Source: Coriobacteriaceae bacterium (GTDB lineage Bacteria; Actinomycetota; Coriobacteriia; Coriobacteriales; Coriobacteriaceae). From it: DNA of 64,000 bases. A model generated the notes under the pieces. The model searched no databases. It was not told the DNA's origin and saw nothing but the letters and a program-made list of their open reading frames with translations. The stretch covers positions 1 through 64,000 of the forward strand of contig CADFMD010000013.1 in assembly GCA_902835305.1 (NCBI GenBank), written 5' to 3'. Shown here piece after piece: positions 16,405 to 24,602 of the stretch. Made by a program: the position numbers and the translations under genes. Position 1 is the first letter of the stretch. The number at the start of each line of letters is the position of its first letter.

Positions 16405-16533
16405 TTGGCGATGGAATTTTAGACTTTCGCTCAACTTATCGAACTCCTAGAGAGTCATGGCGTTCTAACTGATGCCGCTGCGCTAGATTGCCTGAGGCGC
16501 GAAATGAATATTTGCTCGTCGGAACACTGCTGA
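16405..16533 (+). pseudogene. small ORF interrupted by an amber codon
   Basis: A TTG start follows AGGAG (16395-16399) and the frame reads MAMEF, then TAG at 16420-16422, then TFAQLIELLESHGVLT and DAAALDCLRREMNICSSEHC to a TGA at 16531. The part after the amber looks like an amphipathic helical protein, not random sequence. It is probably the decayed start of a small protein, possibly a partner of a neighbouring system. Confidence 0.4.
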
Positions 16534-16663
16534 ATATTGGGTCACCTGTGCGGTTCGAATTTTCAATTGTCGAGCAGCTTTGTCTCCGATGAAGTCTTGC
16601 AATTCTAGTAAAATCCAAACATATGTTCTATACTTATGGAAGTAGCTTGTTTGGAGGCGCTAG

Positions 16664-18259
16664 ATGGAAGTCGGAAGAGATGACATTGTAGAAAGCGTTG
16701 TACGTTTGATAAATGGGGTGGGGCGTAGCCCATATTTATTCGTCGGCTCGGGCTTTTCCCGTAGATACATGGGTACCGACGATTGGGTTGGTTTGTTAAG
16801 GCACCTCTGTTCCCGTCTTTCCGATGATCCCTTTCGGCTTGACTCGTACCTGGCACGTTGTCCAGATGAGTCTGACAATAGCGCATTGCCCTCTGCCGCG
16901 ACGATGCTTGATAAGGATATGCGCATAGCTGTTCTTGAGGACCCTCGCTTCGCTTCTTTTAGAAACGATCATGTAGAGGACATTCGTCAGCGTAAATCTA
17001 TTTTAAAGATCATGGCGGCCGAGAGGTTATCCTCGTTCAAACCTGAATATATGACGCATGAGCTTGATATCTTGAGAGAGGTTGGCAGGCGGCGTATCTC
17101 TGGAGTTATAACAACCAACTATGACTGTCTCCTGGAGTCGCTATTTCCCGAGTTTAAAGTTTTTGTTGGCCAAGACGATCTCGTCTTTCACAGAACTTTT
17201 GAAATGGGTGAAATCTATAAGATCCACGGTTCTATGGATAATCCTGAATCTATGGTTCTTGAGGAGGCAGATTACGCAAAACTCGCCGAAACACAGGATT
17301 ACTTGGCTGCCAAGTTGTTAACTATTTTTATGGAATACCCAATTATTTTTATCGGTTATTCCCTTAACGACCCCGATATCCAAGCTATCCTCATGTCGAT
17401 TTCGCGCTGCCTCGGTTCTAACAATCTTGCGTTGCTTAGAAAGCGCTTTATCTTCCTTACTAGGGGAGAAAACGCAACCTCAACTCATTCGTTTACCTTT
17501 CCAGGTATTGGCGAGATAAGCATGACCGAGATTAGGACGAACGATTTTGGTGCAGTGTATGAAGCAATTGGACAATCCAAATGCTCCTTCTCGCCCAGGA
17601 TCATTCGTGAGCTTCGCAGGAGCATCTACGCCTTGGCTGATGAGGGCGATCCGAATGACTCTCTGGTAGTTGAAGCGAGTTTTAGCGACCTCGAGAGACT
17701 TCCGGAGGGACAGCATCTTGTGCTGGGTATCGGTGTTGCGAATGCTTCTTTAGGGCACGGGCATATGGTCAAAGCCGAACTTCTATATCGTGATGTTGTG
17801 TTTGATGACGAACATGTTGCTCCTAAGCTTGCCGTCGAGGAATACCTTCCTTCGCTGCTTGCTTCTAACTCGGGTGGTTTGCCCATGTATAAGTATTTAA
17901 GCGCGTATTCAGGGGAAGTTCTTAATCCAAGGATGCTAAAGGAAATAGATGAGAAGAAGGATTTAGATGCTTTTCTAAACAACAGCCTACGAAAGGCAAA
18001 AGGTAGCTATCATCATTCGGGAATTAGACACTCGGTTCAGTCTGTTATAGCTAACGAAGGCTTTGAGGAAGCATTTAAAAAGCTTGTGCTACTTGAAGAA
18101 GATGAGATCGATCTAAATAAGTTGCTTGAATATCTGAGGGCGCTCATCATGGACGATCGCAAGATAATCCACGGTAATAGCGAGCTGAAACGGCTTATTA
18201 GAATGTATGATTTCCTTAAGTACAAGAAGGCCTTCGACATATCGGCTACTAGTGAGTAA
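16664..18259 (+). CDS. SIR2-family NAD-binding protein, candidate antiphage NADase
   Basis: A 531-residue protein with an N-terminal SIR2-like (SIR2_2 type) domain: FVGSGFSRRY (27-35), the ITTNYD motif (149-154, Asn152), KIHGS with likely catalytic His188, and FIGYSLNDPDI (229-239). Proteins of this kind cleave NAD+ in several abortive defence systems such as Thoeris and DSR. The C-terminal 230 residues match no domain I recognise and could be the phage-sensing part. It lacks the long extension of DSR proteins. GGAGG at 16653-16657 supports the ATG. It stands alone in direction and spacing. Low GC supports horizontal origin. Confidence 0.85.
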   Translation: MEVGRDDIVESVVRLINGVGRSPYLFVGSGFSRRYMGTDDWVGLLRHLCSRLSDDPFRLDSYLARCPDESDNSALPSAATMLDKDMRIAVLEDPRFASFRNDHVEDIRQRKSILKIMAAERLSSFKPEYMTHELDILREVGRRRISGVITTNYDCLLESLFPEFKVFVGQDDLVFHRTFEMGEIYKIHGSMDNPESMVLEEADYAKLAETQDYLAAKLLTIFMEYPIIFIGYSLNDPDIQAILMSISRCLGSNNLALLRKRFIFLTRGENATSTHSFTFPGIGEISMTEIRTNDFGAVYEAIGQSKCSFSPRIIRELRRSIYALADEGDPNDSLVVEASFSDLERLPEGQHLVLGIGVANASLGHGHMVKAELLYRDVVFDDEHVAPKLAVEEYLPSLLASNSGGLPMYKYLSAYSGEVLNPRMLKEIDEKKDLDAFLNNSLRKAKGSYHHSGIRHSVQSVIANEGFEEAFKKLVLLEEDEIDLNKLLEYLRALIMDDRKIIHGNSELKRLIRMYDFLKYKKAFDISATSE

Positions 18260-19122
18260 TCCCACCTAGCGTCTATGAAGAAGGCCATCTTTGTAAACTA
18301 TGGCATCTGAGCGTATAGTGCGAACACCACGTGCAAATGCATACTTAATATAACGCTTTCTGCTTGAAATCACAATGGTGTCTGTTTCGACCCGCCAATC
18401 AAGGGAAGATAGTGTAGAGTATCTTCCTGCAATACAAAAGCTCTTTGGGAGCTTTAAGGGTGACGCTTTCAAATTGAGAGTGTTGCCCTTTTTTCATGTA
18501 TGCAATGTGTGACGTACTAGCCAAGCACCATCCCGGCAATGGAATGATCGAGCATGGGCGGCTTCTACTGGTTGACGTGATCGTGGTCAAACAAGTGATA
18601 TCGATTAGAATTAAATCAATTGCGCTGGAAGCCTTCGGGCGACACCTGAAGAGGGTTGATGCGTCGGTCCTCTTTTTTTGTTTGGATGTAAGATTCGGCC
18701 AGGCAAAACAAGGATCTCATTTGGGGAGAACAAATATCCGGCGGTTTTCCGCTTCGGGACGCGCGGTTTAAGGGTGCTTTTCGGAAGTGCGGGGAAAAAT
18801 CGGAAACCTCCGAGCATAAACCGAATTTCGGCAACAAAACCGCAGGTCGCGGAAGGCTAAAACAGGGGTCTGGTCTGTCGATCTCGGTTTTTCACCGCAC
18901 TTCCGGAAACGCCCGACGGAAGCATGCGGCAAATTTTGGAACCCTCGAGCACATCGTCCTTTTCATGAAAAGAACCCGCAGGTAGAAGCGTTGCCACTAT
19001 CCAGTGTGGTTGACGTGTCTAGAATATGCCGCACACTTCCGGATTTTGCATAAGCTCGACTGGTTTGTTTATCGATTGGGGCAGAGGAATCTTGTCTGGA
19101 CCTCGTTATATGTATTTAAATG
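18260..19122. other. intergenic region, no convincing gene
   Basis: About 860 bases between the SIR2 gene and the toxin-antitoxin-like cassette. Minus-strand frames at 18266-18590 switch between two frames and may be an eroded gene, but no family is recognisable. A long inverted repeat lies at 18782-18905. The base composition changes from AT-rich to GC-richer at about 18750. Confidence 0.4.
18782..18905. repeat. long inverted repeat, 18-nt arms
   Basis: Arms at 18782-18799 (CGGAAGTGCGG then GGAAAAA) and 18888-18905 (TTTTTCA then CCGCACTTCCG) are complementary with one mismatch, about 88 bases apart. The span also has GC-rich half-palindromes. It could be a repeat-family palindromic element or a structured transcript; no ORF is supported. 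Confidence 0.7.
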
Positions 19123-19152
19123 GATGAACTTAACCTATAAGTTAAGTTCATC
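19123..19152. promoter_or_regulatory. perfect 12-bp inverted repeat, probable antitoxin operator
   Basis: GATGAACTTAAC (19123-19134) and GTTAAGTTCATC (19141-19152) are perfect inverted halves with a 6-base spacer (CTATAA) that could include a -10 element. It lies directly upstream of the ribosome site of the first small gene of the cassette. This is where an XRE-type antitoxin would be expected to bind for autoregulation. Confidence 0.75.
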
Positions 19153-19171
19153 TAGAAATGGGAGGTGCCCT

Positions 19172-19345
19172 TTGGCAGAAGGATATGATCTTGTCGAATA
19201 TAGAGACCTCAAGGGTCGACCGTTTTGGGAATTGACGGCTTCTCCCGACAACTCTCAATTCCAGAAAATGTTGTCAGACCCTAAGCGGAAATTAACCGCT
19301 CGAACAATGATCGGCCAGAATAGCACGTCAACTTCTGGAATCTGA
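19172..19345 (+). pseudogene. small HigB/RelE-like toxin, apparently truncated
   Basis: A TTG at 19172 with GGGAGG six bases upstream (19160-19165) opens a 57-residue frame: MAEGYDLVEYRDLKG, then RPFWELTASPDN, QFQKMLSDPKRK. The start (YDLVEYRDLKGRPFWE) resembles the N-terminus of HigB-type RNase toxins (Gp49-like), which are normally about 100-120 residues. It stops near half that length, so it may be a dead toxin, or a different short protein. It lies between the operator and the antitoxin gene, in the toxin-first order typical of HigBA. Confidence 0.4.
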
Positions 19346-19385
19346 GCCTTGACTTTTATACTTGGCTTTCGAAACGGAGAACACA

Positions 19386-19775
19386 ATGAATAAAGTAGAT
19401 TTATCTGATTTTTACGCCGATACAGAAACCAGCGAAACACGCGCTTATGAACACGCGCTAGATATCGAGTTTATTGTTCATCGCGAGATGAAGCGTCTGG
19501 GTTTAAGCAAAAGCGATTTGGCAAAGCGTATGGGCGTGAGCCTTCAGTCGCTTTCGAAGCTGTTGAATTCTCAGCCCAATATGACGCTGAAGACGATCGC
19601 TAGGTTCGAGCTTGCTTTGGGTATCAATATCGTTCCTAAGGTTACCGTTAGCTATTCTAAAGAGCTACCGTTTCTTTCATCCAACAATTTCGTGCGAGAG
19701 CAATGGTCTTTTAGGAACGAGCGTCCGTCCTCGCATGTGAATCTTGAGATGATTTCCGGAGGTTTGGCAGCATGA
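19386..19775 (+). CDS. XRE-family antitoxin-like regulator (HigA type)
   Basis: A 129-residue protein with a central helix-turn-helix (about residues 38-85; LSKSDLAKRMGVSLQSLSK and a following recognition-type helix). The C-terminal extension is hydrophobic (FLSSNNFVREQWSFR), like the chaperone-addiction region of antitoxins in toxin-antitoxin-chaperone systems. CGGAG before the ATG supports the start. Its stop overlaps the SecB-like gene. It probably binds the palindrome at 19123-19152. Confidence 0.75.
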   Translation: MNKVDLSDFYADTETSETRAYEHALDIEFIVHREMKRLGLSKSDLAKRMGVSLQSLSKLLNSQPNMTLKTIARFELALGINIVPKVTVSYSKELPFLSSNNFVREQWSFRNERPSSHVNLEMISGGLAA

Positions 19776-20224
19776 GTGGGGATTTTATTGCTCCGATTCA
19801 AGTCGTTCATTTGTTCGTCGTTGACTCCGATTTCCATATCGAGGATTCGCCCTCGGATAACATGGAATTAAAAGTTGACGTTAGCTACCAAGATGTCCAT
19901 CTTTCGAAAAAAGGTAATGATGCACGCGCAAGTCTAAAGATGTGCGTAATTGGCAGCCTCCTTGACAGAGACGAAGGTGCACAGGAGAAGATGCACGCTG
20001 GCGTTACAGTATCCATCTCGGTTTCAGCGCAAATGCCAATGAACTCTCCCGATGACGAGGCGCGTCGCTACCTTCTTTCAAATGCTATTTCGATGGCATA
20101 TGCCCATGCAAAGAGCTATTTGATGGTTGTTACTGGACTTTCACCCATGGGAGCGCTTACATTGCCTGCCATTCTCCCTGCAGAGCTGTCAGCAGATTGC
20201 GATGTGCCTTTTCAGAGCGAATAG
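19772..20224 (+). CDS. SecB-like chaperone of a toxin-antitoxin-chaperone cassette
   Basis: A 150-residue protein matching the SecB fold pattern: alternating beta strands (VDVSYQDV, ARASLKMCVIG, VTVSISVSAQM), then a helix and the motif GLSPMGALTLPAILP. That motif resembles the C-terminal helix-loop of SecB proteins, which has LPPINF-like residues. Gram-positive bacteria lack canonical SecB for export. SecB-like proteins next to HigBA stabilise the antitoxin (as Rv1957 does in Mycobacterium). The four-base overlap with the antitoxin gene means coupled expression. Confidence 0.6.
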   Translation: MSGDFIAPIQVVHLFVVDSDFHIEDSPSDNMELKVDVSYQDVHLSKKGNDARASLKMCVIGSLLDRDEGAQEKMHAGVTVSISVSAQMPMNSPDDEARRYLLSNAISMAYAHAKSYLMVVTGLSPMGALTLPAILPAELSADCDVPFQSE

Positions 20225-20379
20225 CATTTCCTCGATGAATCTAAGTCGAATGAGTTGCCGCTCTCACATCCTCTAAAAAGTTCTTAAAACAGCCTTAAAG
20301 GCGCCTTGGCTCGCTTTTACAGCGTACAATACGCATGTTTGACTATGGCAAAAGTAGATTTTTGGGGAGGGGGAACGCC

Positions 20380-21117
20380 GTGGAAGTGCTGGTTGTTGGC
20401 AACACCGCATATGTTGACGATGACTTTTGCTCCAAGGCGTTCCCCGGCGACCATGTGTAGGTCGTAGCCGCGCAGGACGCGCGCCGCGATGAGTCGTCGC
20501 CCCATGCTTCGTGGAAAGAGCTCCTCCAGCACCTGGACCAGGCCTACGAGTTTGAGCGCGTGGTCTACCTTTCTACCTACCTCACCCCGCATGCCGTGAC
20601 TTTTGGCGACATTGGGCTGCTGCGCTCGGTGTTTCGTGCCTGTATGGGACGCAATGTGCAGCTGCTGTTTATTGCGGGGCCCGCGGGTGCAGAGGGCACC
20701 ACTGGCGGATGTGACGACGACGCCACGGCCGCCAGTGGGGCCCAGACGGGCAAGGGCATTATCGCCCGCGCTGCCAACGACCTGTGCCGTTACTATGCAT
20801 CGCGCGACGGCATCCAAGCCAAAGTCCTGCGCGTGCCGTATCTGTATACCGCATCGCCGGCATTAACCGACCCATTTTTGATGCCGTTGTTCGAGGCATG
20901 CTCGGGCGGGTCGGTCGCGCTTCAGGGTGCGGCAGATGCGCCGTTTCCCCTGCTGTGTGCCGAGGAACTCGCGGTGTTGGTGCATCGTATCTTTGACAGC
21001 TGGGATGCCAACTTTGAGATGCTCGACGTTGCAGACGCTTTTGGCCACCCGAGGCCTATGGCGTGACCGTTGACGCTCCGGGTGCGAGCGTGACCTATCA
21101 CACGCTCAGCATCTAGG
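20380..21117 (+). pseudogene. NAD-dependent epimerase-like gene with two inactivating lesions
   Basis: GTG at 20380, preceded by a G-rich ribosome site (20364-20374), opens a Rossmann-like frame (VEVLVVGNTAYV). A TAG at 20458-20460 stops it at codon 27. The same frame then continues through YLSTYLTPHAVTFGD ... KVLRVPYLYT to about 21045. A frameshift near there moves the tail (EAYGVTVDAPGASVTYHTLSI) to another frame, ending at 21117. It resembles nucleotide-sugar epimerase/dehydratase family proteins. A terminator follows at 21155-21191, as for a once-real gene. Confidence 0.65.
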
Positions 21118-21154
21118 CGTTTCGTCGCCTATCGGCGCTATACTGCAGCCGTTG

Positions 21155-21191
21155 CCCACGATGCGGGGAACACCCGCATCGTGGGTTTTTT
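21155..21191 (+). terminator. intrinsic terminator, 13-bp perfect stem
   Basis: CCCACGATGCGGG (21155-21167) pairs perfectly with CCCGCATCGTGGG (21173-21185) around a GAACA loop, followed by six T. It ends transcription of the decayed epimerase gene and lies just ahead of the PLP-fold gene, so the latter must start downstream of it. Confidence 0.9.
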
Positions 21192-21213
21192 GCTTATGAA
21201 GGGACGGTGCCGC

Positions 21214-22206
21214 GTGGACGTACAGCAGCTAGAAGAGGCCTGGGCTGCAAGGGCCGGCGCGCGTGAGGCGCGTCTTGCTGCAGCGCCGCATGTGCCGGCG
21301 GCGCTGTCTCTGTTGGGGATTGTACGTCCCGGCGATCGCCTGGTTGCGTTTGCCGATGACTTTGCCGATGCGTTTGCGCGCGGCTTTGAGTGCTGCGACG
21401 TGGCTATGGTGGAGGAGCCGTCGGTTGCGGCGTTTACTGCTGCGTCCGAGGGCTTTGATGCTTCGTTTGAGGTCGAGGGGCCGCACCTGTGGTGGTTCGT
21501 CAACTCTATTGGCGGGTTTGGATTGCGCGTGCCCGATCTGCGCGCGTTAGGACGTGCCGCGCGTGAGGCTCATGCGCTGCTCGTGGTGGATAACACCGTG
21601 GCTGGTGTCTTTGGGTGCGATCCGTTGCGCTTGGGTGCCGTGCTGTCGCTCGAGGCACTTGACCGCGTGTGCGCCGGTGAGGCTCCGCACAAGTTGGTTG
21701 CCATATCGGTCGCGCGCTCGCAGCTCAAGCGCCATCGTGTGGATGCTGCTGCCGAGTGCGCGCATGCTCTGCTTGAGGGCTGTGGCTTGGTCAAACTTGA
21801 TTTGCCTGCTGATGAGGCCGGTGTGCTGGAGCGCGGGCTGGACTCGCTCGATGCCCGCATGCAGGCACATTTCGACCGCGCACGTGCGCTGGCCGAGTAC
21901 TTGGCTGCCAATGAGATGGTGCACGCCGTGCGCTATCCTGGACTGAGCTCGCATCCCGACCATGCGGTTGCAACTGGAATCCTCGAGCACGGCTTTGGTC
22001 CGGCAGTTGAGTTTGACCTTATCGAGCGCAGTGCGGGCGATTTGTTCGATGCTTTGCCGGGGGAGTTTCGCACATCGCCCGCCGGCGGCGCAACGACGCG
22101 ACTCTCTGCTCCGCGCGGCAAGCAGGGGAGCACCATTCGCCTCTTCGCCGGTACCGACGACCCCCTGGTTGTAGCGTCCACCCTGGACAACGCGCTCCGA
22201 AAGTAA
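21214..22206 (+). CDS. Cys/Met-metabolism PLP-fold protein, possibly inactive
   Basis: A protein of about 330 residues like cystathionine gamma-synthase/lyase. It keeps LLVVDNTVAGVFGCDPLRLGA (the aspartate that binds the PLP ring), HAVRYPGLSSHPDH, GFGPAVEFDL and a C-terminal STIRLFAG. The region expected to hold the PLP-binding Lys motif (S-x-TKY...GH) reads instead as VAISVARSQLKRHR and is not convincing. It may be a divergent or dead enzyme. GTG at 21214 (AAGGGA at 21199-21204) is the likely start; the GTG at 21181 is within the preceding terminator. Next to it is an inverted-repeat element. Confidence 0.6.
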   Translation: MDVQQLEEAWAARAGAREARLAAAPHVPAALSLLGIVRPGDRLVAFADDFADAFARGFECCDVAMVEEPSVAAFTAASEGFDASFEVEGPHLWWFVNSIGGFGLRVPDLRALGRAAREAHALLVVDNTVAGVFGCDPLRLGAVLSLEALDRVCAGEAPHKLVAISVARSQLKRHRVDAAAECAHALLEGCGLVKLDLPADEAGVLERGLDSLDARMQAHFDRARALAEYLAANEMVHAVRYPGLSSHPDHAVATGILEHGFGPAVEFDLIERSAGDLFDALPGEFRTSPAGGATTRLSAPRGKQGSTIRLFAGTDDPLVVASTLDNALRK

Positions 22207-22233
22207 CTAATCGGGGTGTGTGTCACGAAAACG

Positions 22234-22370
22234 GCCTATTTACTACGTTTAAGCCATAGGGGTCGACCATACCCGCCTATTTCGAAAATTGCCAAGCTGT
22301 CTACCAGCGGTTTTATTTTCATAATGTCCGGTATGGTCGAGGGTATTCAGCTAAACGTAGTAGATGGGCC
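22234..22370. repeat. nested inverted repeat of about 130 bp
   Basis: Outer perfect arms are TACTACGTTTA (22241-22251) and TAAACGTAGTA (22352-22362), extending imperfectly outward. Inner perfect arms are CGACCATACC (22264-22273) and GGTATGGTCG (22330-22339). The middle is AT-richer. This looks like a palindromic intergenic repeat or a miniature mobile element; no ORF is needed to explain it. Confidence 0.75.
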
Positions 22371-22431
22371 CGTTTTGTGGCACGAGCCTCAATCCGAGGG
22401 CACGGTGGACAACAATTCAGTCCCAAAAGGA

Positions 22432-22779
22432 CTACTCTGCATTGATGCTGGCGATGAGGTCGTTGGCTTTGGTGGCGATGACGTTGTTGATGTCGGCCTG
22501 CAGCTCCTCGTAGGCCGCTATGGCGCGCTCGCCGGCGGGGGTGAGCGATGATCCGCGGGCTCCGTCGCGCTCGATGAGCTTGCAGCCCAGCTGGCCTTCG
22601 GCCTCGTTTACGATGCGCCAGGCCTTGGAATACGCCATGCCCATGCTCTTGGCGGCACGGTTGAGCGAGTGTTCGTGGGCAATACCCTGCAGCAGCAAGA
22701 CGCAGCCGTGGCCGAACACGCCCGGTAGGTCTTTGTCGCACGCTTGAATGACCAACTTTGCCGTCGTCTTGTACTTCAT
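22432..22779 (-). CDS. ModE-like winged-helix regulator (LysR-type DNA-binding domain only)
   Basis: A protein of about 115 residues with a LysR/ModE-type winged helix: LLLQGIAHEHSLNRAAKSMG, AYSKAWRIVNEAEGQLG, and LIERDGARGSSLTPAGERAI. There is no molybdate-binding TOBE domain, so it is like the short ModE-N proteins that control metal or redox genes. The minus-strand ATG at 22779 has GGGGAG 11 bases upstream; GTG at 22788 is another choice. It is divergent from guaB, with the promoter region between them. Target unknown. Confidence 0.75.
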   Translation of the reverse strand: MKYKTTAKLVIQACDKDLPGVFGHGCVLLLQGIAHEHSLNRAAKSMGMAYSKAWRIVNEAEGQLGCKLIERDGARGSSLTPAGERAIAAYEELQADINNVIATKANDLIASINAE

Positions 22780-22864
22780 ACGCTCCACGTCTCCCCGCTA
22801 AAGTGTTTGCTGGGCAAACGCAAAGCCTGCGTCAAACCCTCGTGTGCTCTTCTTAAATCATGCA

Positions 22865-22893
22865 TTGTAGCAGTCAAAGTGCGTTAAGATACT
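22865..22893 (+). promoter_or_regulatory. probable guaB promoter
   Basis: TTGTAG (22865-22870), a 17-base spacer, and GATACT (22888-22893) form a fair sigma-70 type promoter. The transcript would have a leader of about 70 bases with GC-rich hairpin potential before the AAGGAG ribosome site of guaB. Confidence 0.55.
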
Positions 22894-22972
22894 TCCCCAG
22901 TATTGGGCGCCCAAGGTTGGGCTGGGTCCTACGAGGCCTGCAGCCGACCGGTCGCATGGAAAAAGGAGAAAC

Positions 22973-24484
22973 ATGGCTACGTTCTTTCCCGGTGAGTCCC
23001 ACACGTTTTCGGAGTATCTGCTGGTTCCTGGTTACTCGTCCTCGCAGTGCATCCCCAACAACGTCTCTCTTAAGACGCCGCTAACCCGCTTCAAGCGCGG
23101 TGAGAAGCCGGCAATCACCCTGAACATCCCCATGGTTTCCGCCATCATGCAGTCCGTCTCGGGCGTCGACATGGGCGTCGCGCTCGCTACCGAGGGTGGC
23201 CTGTCCTTCATTTACGGTTCTCAGACCCCCGAGTCCGAGGCTGCTATGGTTAAGGCCGTTAAGGATCACAAGGCTGGTTTCGTTCAGTCCGATTCCACGC
23301 TGACCCCCGACATGACCATGGAGCAGGTCATCGAGCTCAAGGAGAAGACCGGCCACTCCACCATGCCGGTCACCGACGATGGCACTCCCAAGGGCAAGCT
23401 CCTGGGCATCGTCACCAGCCGTGACTATCGCCCCAGCCGCGATGACCACCAGAAGAAGGTCTCCGAGTTCATGACCCCGCGCGAGCAGCTCATCGTGGGC
23501 GACAAGAACATCAGCCTCAAGGTTGCCAACGACGTCATCTGGGACAACAAGCTCAACGCTCTGCCCATTGTCGACGACAACGATCACCTCATGGGCATCG
23601 TCTTCCGCAAGGATTACGACAGCCACAAGACCAACCCCAACGAGCTGCTCGACGGCGATAAGCGCTACATGGTCGGCGCCGGTATCAACACCCGCGACTA
23701 TGCCGAGCGCGTGCCGCTGCTTATCGAGGCCGGTGCCGACGTCCTGTGCATTGACTCTTCCGAGGGCTTCAGCGAGTGGCAGAAGCGCACCATCGAGTGG
23801 ATCCGCGCTAACTACGGCGAGGACGTCAAGGTCGGTGCCGGTAACGTCGTCGACGCCGAGGGCTTCCGCTTTTTGGCCGACTGCGGTGCCGACTTCATCA
23901 AGGTCGGTATCGGCGGCGGCTCCATCTGCATTACCCGCGAGACCAAGGGTATCGGCCGTGGTCAGGCCACCGCGCTGATCGATGTCTGCCGCGCTCGCGA
24001 CGAGTACTACGAGGAGACCGGCGTCTACGTGCCCGTGTGCTCCGACGGCGGTATCGTCTACGACTACCACATGACGCTCGCCCTTGCCATGGGTGCCGAC
24101 TTTATGATGCTGGGCCGCTACTTCGCCCGCTTTGACGAGAGCCCGACCGAGCGCGTCAACGTTAATGGCCAGTACATGAAGGAGTACTGGGGCGAGGGCT
24201 CTGCGCGCGCCCGCAACTGGCAGCGCTACGACCTGGGCGGCGCCGCGAAGCTCAGCTTCGTCGAGGGCGTCGACTCCTACGTCCCGTACGCCGGCTCCCT
24301 CAAGGACGGCGTGGGCGGCACACTCTACAAGGTCAAGTCCACGATGTGCAACTGCGGCGCCCTCTCGATCCCCGAGCTCCAGGAAAAGGCGCGCCTGACC
24401 CTGGTCAGCTCCACCTCCATCGTCGAAGGCGGAGCCCACGACGTCGTAGTCAAGGACTCCCAACAGAGCGTAACGTATCGATAA
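22973..24484 (+). CDS. guaB: inosine-5'-monophosphate dehydrogenase (GuaB)
   Basis: Converts IMP to XMP with NAD+, the committed step of guanine nucleotide synthesis. The 503-residue protein has the TIM barrel with an inserted CBS pair at about 105-225 (GIVTSRDYRP, VSEFMTPRE, LPIVDDNDHLMGIV), and the catalytic loop GGGSICITRETKG with Cys319. AAAAGGAG before the ATG is a strong ribosome site. It is a single gene with its own promoter and a terminator at 24533. GGGSICITR is a slight variant of the common GPGSICTTR loop. Well conserved and clearly functional. Confidence 0.95.
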   Translation: MATFFPGESHTFSEYLLVPGYSSSQCIPNNVSLKTPLTRFKRGEKPAITLNIPMVSAIMQSVSGVDMGVALATEGGLSFIYGSQTPESEAAMVKAVKDHKAGFVQSDSTLTPDMTMEQVIELKEKTGHSTMPVTDDGTPKGKLLGIVTSRDYRPSRDDHQKKVSEFMTPREQLIVGDKNISLKVANDVIWDNKLNALPIVDDNDHLMGIVFRKDYDSHKTNPNELLDGDKRYMVGAGINTRDYAERVPLLIEAGADVLCIDSSEGFSEWQKRTIEWIRANYGEDVKVGAGNVVDAEGFRFLADCGADFIKVGIGGGSICITRETKGIGRGQATALIDVCRARDEYYEETGVYVPVCSDGGIVYDYHMTLALAMGADFMMLGRYFARFDESPTERVNVNGQYMKEYWGEGSARARNWQRYDLGGAAKLSFVEGVDSYVPYAGSLKDGVGGTLYKVKSTMCNCGALSIPELQEKARLTLVSSTSIVEGGAHDVVVKDSQQSVTYR

Positions 24485-24532
24485 GATAAGACCTGCACAT
24501 AAAGGTTGAGCCTCAACCACGTTATTTAGATA

Positions 24533-24575
24533 AAGCGAGATGCCTGCAAGTCGCAAGCATCTCGCTTGTTGTATT
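24533..24575 (+). terminator. terminator after guaB
   Basis: An 11-bp perfect stem (AAGCGAGATGC 24533-24543, GCATCTCGCTT 24557-24567) with a 13-nt loop and a T-rich tail (TGTTGTATTT). It lies 48 bases after the guaB stop. Confidence 0.75.
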
Positions 24576-24602
24576 TGCTATCATCAGTCGAGTTAACGAT
24601 GT

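Noticed and set aside
18266..18590. Two overlapping minus-strand frames that look partly protein-like
   Set aside because: Would need a frameshift to join, and no family is recognisable; kept only as a comment on the intergenic region.
23081..24556. 491-residue minus-strand ORF opposite guaB
   Set aside because: Antisense shadow; composition (Val/Leu/Asp/Gly) mirrors the reversed guaB codons.
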